Below are positions 57,008-64,000 of a stretch of 64,000 bases of DNA, one piece after another. Where the stretch lies: the NCBI RefSeq assembly GCF_006716815.1, contig NZ_VFPS01000007.1:1-64000 (forward strand), written 5' to 3'. Position 1 is the first letter of the stretch, and each line of letters starts with the position of its first letter. This DNA is from Microbacterium lacticum. Its GTDB lineage: Bacteria; Actinomycetota; Actinomycetes; Actinomycetales; Microbacteriaceae. The notes under the pieces are model-generated. The model was not told the DNA's origin and did no database searches. It worked only from the letters and a program-made list of their open reading frames with translations. Made by a program: the position numbers and the translations under genes.

Positions 57008-57511
57008 TCATCGCCGGGGCGCGTCCCGCGGGGTCATCGCGGCCAGGCGCGTGGCGGGCGTGATCTCGCGTCGCGTCCAGGTGAACAGGTAGCTCGTGCC
57101 GAAGGTCGGCGAGCAGAGGGCGCACGAGGTCGCCCGCGTCGCGCGGCGGTGCCGGTAGGCGACGTGCCCGTTGGGGCACACGCCCACCCACGGGGCGAGC
57201 TCGGTCGCCGTCTCGCCGTGATGGGTCGTGCCGCCCGTGTAGCCGAGCGAGCGCGCGACCCGCTTCCACGCCGCGCCGTGCCCAGCGCGGGCGCCCGCGA
57301 GGGCGTGCGCGACCTCGTGCAAGAGGGTCTGCCGGTTGGTCTCGTCGTCGTAGCGGGCGCTCAGGTACCGCGACACGGTGATGCGCCGCCGGGTGTAGTC
57401 GCAGGCACCCGCCCGACGCTTGGCGTTGTCGAACGCGAACGACCACGTGGCATCCAGGTGCGCAGCGATCAGGCTCTCGGCCTCGCGGCGCACGGCCTGC
57501 AGGTCAGACAT
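57008..57511 (-). CDS. SprT-like zinc protease domain protein
   Basis: A 167-residue SprT-family protein. The zinc site is TLLHEVAHALAGARAGHGAAWKRVARSLGYTGG (HExxH plus a downstream His), and a C-terminal zinc ribbon-like region contains GVCPNGHVAYRHRR and SCALCSP. The family includes eukaryotic Spartan, which digests DNA-protein crosslinks; the bacterial role is less clear. It follows the TPR gene by 49 bp on the same strand. Confidence 0.9.
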   Translation of the reverse strand: MSDLQAVRREAESLIAAHLDATWSFAFDNAKRRAGACDYTRRRITVSRYLSARYDDETNRQTLLHEVAHALAGARAGHGAAWKRVARSLGYTGGTTHHGETATELAPWVGVCPNGHVAYRHRRATRATSCALCSPTFGTSYLFTWTRREITPATRLAAMTPRDAPRR

Positions 57512-57560
57512 CTCGGTGCTTCACGGTCATGTCCGAAAAGCTAGAACAGACGTACGACAC

Positions 57561-58088
57561 TCAGCTGACGACCGGTGCACCCGCACGGCGTCGCTCGGCG
57601 GCCTCGATCGCGACGAGGGTCGACTCGAGCTCGTCCTCGGGAGCCCCCGCCTCCTGCCGCAGGAACAGCGCCCGCTTGAAATCGGCCCGCGCATTGACGA
57701 AGTCGTCGGTGTCGTAGAACACCTTTCCGCGGTGCTGGTAGGCGAACGCCGCGAGCGCCGCCCAGCCCTGCCCCTCGGCCTCCTCGGCGCACGTGGTCAG
57801 CTCCTGGATCGCGGCCGCGTAGGCGCCCCGGCACTGCAACACGGTCGCGTGCAGCACCCGTGAGCGCAGCAGGTCCTTCCGCGGGCCGCCCATCCGGGCG
57901 ACGCGCACCGACTGCTCCGAGACGCGCAGCGCGTCGTCGAGTTCGCCCGTGACCTTCAGCAGCCACACGCGCTCGAGCAGTGCCGGCAGCGACCGCTGGT
58001 CGCCGAGATCGGCGAGGCGCTCACGGCACTGCGGCACGTCGACGATCTCGCGCAGGGTCTGCGGGTCGTATCCCTGGATGTAGCTCAC
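57561..58088 (-). CDS. Small TPR-repeat protein
   Basis: A 175-residue protein with three to four TPR-like helical pairs: RSLPALLERVWLLKVTGELDDALRVSEQSVRVAR, DLLRSRVLHATVLQCRGAYAAAIQELTTCAEEAEGQ, LAAFAYQHRGKVFYDTDDFVNARADFKRALFLRQEAGAP. No catalytic domain. I start it at GTG 58088: AGGGGG lies 6-7 nt upstream, whereas an ATG at 58094 directly abuts it. Probably a protein-interaction scaffold; partner unknown. Confidence 0.8.
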   Translation of the reverse strand: MSYIQGYDPQTLREIVDVPQCRERLADLGDQRSLPALLERVWLLKVTGELDDALRVSEQSVRVARMGGPRKDLLRSRVLHATVLQCRGAYAAAIQELTTCAEEAEGQGWAALAAFAYQHRGKVFYDTDDFVNARADFKRALFLRQEAGAPEDELESTLVAIEAAERRRAGAPVVS

Positions 58089-58142
58089 CGGCATCCCCCT
58101 TCGCGCACGTGCGGTTCGCCCTCCCAGTCTCACCCGCCTTCT

Positions 58143-58168
58143 CGCCGAGCGGCCGAGCCGCCTCGGCG
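58143..58168 (-). terminator. Hairpin between spermidine-synthase-like and TPR genes
   Basis: CGCCGAG (58143-58149) pairs with CTCGGCG (58162-58168) around a 12-nt loop, 20 bp after the spermidine-synthase-like gene ends on the minus strand. No U tract. Confidence 0.45.
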
Positions 58169-58188
58169 CGCCGCCCAGAACGAGCGGG

Positions 58189-59049
58189 TCAGCGTTCGAA
58201 CAGCGATGCCGCCGGCTTCGGCGACGCGGTGGCGTCGGCGTCGGTCACCACCGCGGCGCCCCGCACGAACGCGCCGATCTCGTCGCCCTGGGCGACCTTG
58301 GCCGGATGCGGCCCCGCGGCCATGAGGCGGGGGAGCCACTCGACCGGGAGCGGGTCGGCGGATGCCGCGATCACCAGATTCCCGAAGCGCCGGCCCTTCA
58401 GGGTCTGCACCTCGGCGAGCACGATCACCTCGCCGAGCACCGCCCGCACGGTCGCGACCTGGCGCCGGGCGAAGGCGAGACCCGCGCCGTCGGCGACGTT
58501 GACGAGCAGCACGCCGCCGGGGGCGAGGAGGCCCGCCAGCACCCGGTAGTACTCGAGCGTCGTCAGGTGGGCCGGGGTCTGCGCGCCGGCGAACACGTCG
58601 GAGACGACGAGGTCGGCCGCGCCCTGCAGCCCGGCGGGGAGCTTCGCGGCGACCTCGCGCGCGTCGCCGATCCGCACCCGCACCTGCGCGCCGCGCGGCA
58701 GCGGCAGCTCGGCGCGGACGAGATCGATCAGCGGCTGCTCGAGCTCGATCACCTGCTGGCGCGAGCCGGGCCGGGTGTGCGCGAGGTAGCGGGGGAGGGT
58801 GAGGGCGCCGCCGCCGAGGTGGATCGCGGTGAGCGGCTGCCCGGGCATCCGCAGCCGGTCGATCACGGCGGCCATGCGCGCGACGTACTCGAAGTGCAGG
58901 TGCGTCGGATCGTCGAGATCGACGTGCGACTGGGGCGTGCCGGCGACCTCGAGCTCGAAGCCGCCCGCGAACCGGCTCGGCACGACGCGGGCGATGCTGC
59001 CGTCGCCGAGGCGCGCCTGGGCGGGCTCTTCGACGTGGGCGCGGGCCAT
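58189..59049 (-). CDS. Spermidine synthase-like aminopropyltransferase/methyltransferase-fold protein
   Basis: A 286-residue Rossmann-fold protein of the spermidine synthase family: LTAIHLGGGALTLPRYLAHTRPGSRQQVIELEQPLIDLVRAEL (SAM-binding glycine motif and acidic strand end), RIGDAREVAAKL, ADLVVSDVFAGAQTPAHLTT and a C-terminal LKGRRFGNLVIAAS. Spermidine production is unproven; many actinobacterial members are divergent. ATG 59049 has TAGCGT (59057-59062, minus) 7 nt upstream, so leaderless and preferred over the upstream ATG at 59136. Divergent from rpoB. Confidence 0.82.
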   Translation of the reverse strand: MARAHVEEPAQARLGDGSIARVVPSRFAGGFELEVAGTPQSHVDLDDPTHLHFEYVARMAAVIDRLRMPGQPLTAIHLGGGALTLPRYLAHTRPGSRQQVIELEQPLIDLVRAELPLPRGAQVRVRIGDAREVAAKLPAGLQGAADLVVSDVFAGAQTPAHLTTLEYYRVLAGLLAPGGVLLVNVADGAGLAFARRQVATVRAVLGEVIVLAEVQTLKGRRFGNLVIAASADPLPVEWLPRLMAAGPHPAKVAQGDEIGAFVRGAAVVTDADATASPKPAASLFER

Positions 59050-59129
59050 GCGCTCCACGCTAGCGCCTCCGCGAACGTGCGCTTTCGCGCGGTTATACCG
59101 CAGCCGTCGAAACTCGTCAAGGATTCTGC

Positions 59130-59158
59130 TTGCCATGGCGCGTCGCGGGGGCTATAGT
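59130..59158 (+). promoter_or_regulatory. rpoB promoter
   Basis: TTGCCA (59130-59135) and TATAGT (59153-59158) are separated by 17 bp, the best sigma-70-type promoter in the window. The transcript would start near 59166 and leave a leader of about 160 nt before rpoB. Confidence 0.82.
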
Positions 59159-59325
59159 AGGTCTTTGCGCTCCCTTCCCCCATGCCCTCATATGGTGGTC
59201 GGCGTGCGCCTGCAGATACCCCGCCGTTCGTAAGACCCGGCGGCGCGTGGCGGGCGTGGGAACGGAGCACTCCACCTGACGACAAGGAAACCAGCCCCCC
59301 GCCCGGGCTCATGGAGGTAATCCCC
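59159..59325 (+). other. rpoB 5' leader
   Basis: About 160 nt between promoter and start. It contains a possible stem (CCGCC near 59219 with GGCGG near 59240) and an ATGGAGG at 59311-59317 whose GGAGG is the ribosome binding site for the TTG start at 59326. I see no clear riboswitch or leader peptide. Confidence 0.5.
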
Positions 59326-62826
<3,501 letters not shown>

Positions 62827-62868
62827 CCCGCGGCACCCGCTTACAGAGTTACGAACACAGGAGAACCA

Positions 62869-64000
62869 GTGCTCGAGTCCACCACCTTCGATCAGCTTCG
62901 CATCGGTCTCGCCACCGCCGACGACATCCGTCGTTGGTCCTACGGCGAGGTAAAGAAGCCCGAAACCATCAACTACCGCACCCTCAAGCCCGAGAAGGAC
63001 GGTCTGTTCGGCGAGCAGATCTTCGGTCCGTCCCGCGACTGGGAGTGCGCCTGCGGCAAGTACAAGCGTGTCCGCTTCAAGGGCATCGTCTGCGAGCGCT
63101 GCGGCGTCGAGGTCACCAAGTCCTCGGTGCGTCGCGAGCGCATGGGCCACATCGAACTCGCCGCCCCCGTCACCCACATCTGGTACTTCAAGGGCGTGCC
63201 CTCGCGCCTCGGGTACCTGCTCGACATGGCGCCGAAGGACCTCGAGAAGGTCATCTACTTCGCCGCCTACATGGTGATCTCGGTCGACGAAGAGGCCCGT
63301 CACCGCGACATGCCGACGCACGAGGCCAACCTGCGCCTCGAGATCAAGAACCTCGCCGACCGTCGTGACTCGCGTGTCGCGGCTCGCCTGGCGAAGCTGG
63401 AGGAGGAGCTCGCCGTTCTCGAGAACGAGGGCGCCAAGGCCGACCAGAAGAAGAAGGTCAAGGACGCCGCCGAGAAGGAGATGGCGTCGATCCGCAAGAA
63501 CGCGGACGACCAGGTCGCCAAGCTCGAGCGCATGTGGGACGAGTTCCGGAACCTCTCCGTCGGCCAGCTCAAGCAGGAGGACGACGTCTTCCAGGAGCTG
63601 CAGGACCGCTTCGGTCAGTACTTCGAGGCCTACATGGGCGCGGAGTCGATCCAGCGTCGCCTGCAGGCGTTCGACCTGGCCGCCGAGGCGGAGTCCCTGC
63701 ACCTGCAGATCTCCGAGGGCAAGGGCCAGCGCAAGATCCGTGCGATCAAGCGCCTGAAGGTCGTCAACTCGTTCCTGCAGACGGGCATGTCCCCGGCATC
63801 CATGGTGCTCGACGTCGTCCCGGTGATCCCGCCGGAGCTGCGCCCGATGGTGCAGCTCGACGGTGGCCGCTTCGCGACCAGCGACCTGAACGACCTATAC
63901 CGCCGCGTCATCAACCGCAACAACCGTCTCCGCCGGCTGATCGACCTCGGTGCCCCCGAGATCATCGTCAACAACGAGAAGCGGATGCTGCAGGAGGCCG
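62869..64000 (+). CDS. rpoC: DNA-directed RNA polymerase beta' subunit (N-terminal part, runs off the window)
   Basis: The first ~377 residues of beta', from a GTG at 62869 with AGGAGA upstream. Visible are [48 protein letters not shown], the N-terminal zinc site [24 protein letters not shown], and the lid/rudder region [74 protein letters not shown] charged coiled-coil insert around residues 170-225 ([23 protein letters not shown]) is typical of actinobacterial RpoC. It lies 42 bp after rpoB. Confidence 0.98.
   Translation, partial: MLESTTFDQLRIGLATADDIRRWSYGEVKKPETINYRTLKPEKDGLFGEQIFGPSRDWECACGKYKRVRFKGIVCERCGVEVTKSSVRRERMGHIELAAPVTHIWYFKGVPSRLGYLLDMAPKDLEKVIYFAAYMVISVDEEARHRDMPTHEANLRLEIKNLADRRDSRVAARLAKLEEELAVLENEGAKADQKKKVKDAAEKEMASIRKNADDQVAKLERMWDEFRNLSVGQLKQEDDVFQELQDRFGQYFEAYMGAESIQRRLQAFDLAAEAESLHLQISEGKGQRKIRAIKRLKVVNSFLQTGMSPASMVLDVVPVIPPELRPMVQLDGGRFATSDLNDLYRRVINRNNRLRRLIDLGAPEIIVNNEKRMLQEA

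Overview
The window is very GC-rich (about 70 percent), strongly biased to G/C-ending codons, and carries an actinobacterial rpoB-rpoC start, an Lhr-Nei2 pair, a WAG31/DivIVA-type coiled coil and many leaderless genes with TANNNT -10 boxes. This fits Microbacteriaceae, most likely Microbacterium or a close relative. It looks chromosomal. I see no rRNA, tRNA, CRISPR array, insertion sequence or prophage.

Layout. 1-6.8 kb: start of an ABC exporter ATPase, a 3-hydroxyisobutyryl-CoA hydrolase, an LssY_C membrane protein, a J-domain protein, a TetR repressor divergent from a yaeQ-like gene across a clear operator, a broken stress-type gene, and an SDR. 7-23 kb: a maltooligosaccharide-to-trehalose set (glgX/treX, treY, treZ) split by a 9.5 kb cassette. 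The cassette holds a peptide-type ABC transporter, a flavin monooxygenase of the luciferase family, two AhpD-like proteins, a VOC protein and an M20 amidohydrolase broken by an internal deletion; it resembles uptake and degradation of a substituted amino acid or peptide. 23-24.7 kb: a TspO/MBR-like membrane protein and a class I glutamine amidotransferase. 24.8-30.3 kb: a compact four-gene unit of ECF-like sigma factor, small candidate anti-sigma protein, cytoplasmic subtilase with a five-fold NPFTKT repeat, and TPR-CHAT caspase-like protease. This is the most interesting locus here. 30.5-42 kb: a LysR-effector-domain protein lacking its HTH, a hexapeptide protein, a YitT-type membrane protein, a VapC remnant, nei2-lhr, an ABC-F ATPase with a long 5' leader, a serine hydrolase and a NUDIX protein. 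42-50.5 kb: a GH-type domain remnant, an M3 peptidase, a DivIVA-like coiled coil, threonine aldolase, a broken MFS gene, and an SDR-DUF6421 pair divergent from an Lrp regulator with a palindromic operator. 51-57 kb: a NarL-type two-component pair followed by a MacB/FtsX-type ABC exporter, an SRPBCC-like protein, a ComB-like phosphatase and a SprT protein. 57.5-64 kb: a small TPR protein, a spermidine-synthase-like protein, then rpoB and the start of rpoC.

Four themes recur. (1) At least three genes keep both ends but have lost an internal piece and their reading frame; this should be checked against raw reads before being called decay. (2) Palindromic elements of 45-105 bp occur between genes and also, in frame, inside coding sequence (ABC-F, treY). 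(3) Short in-frame tandem repeats are common. (4) The word GGATGCC/GGCATCC is conspicuously frequent although it requires otherwise rare codons.
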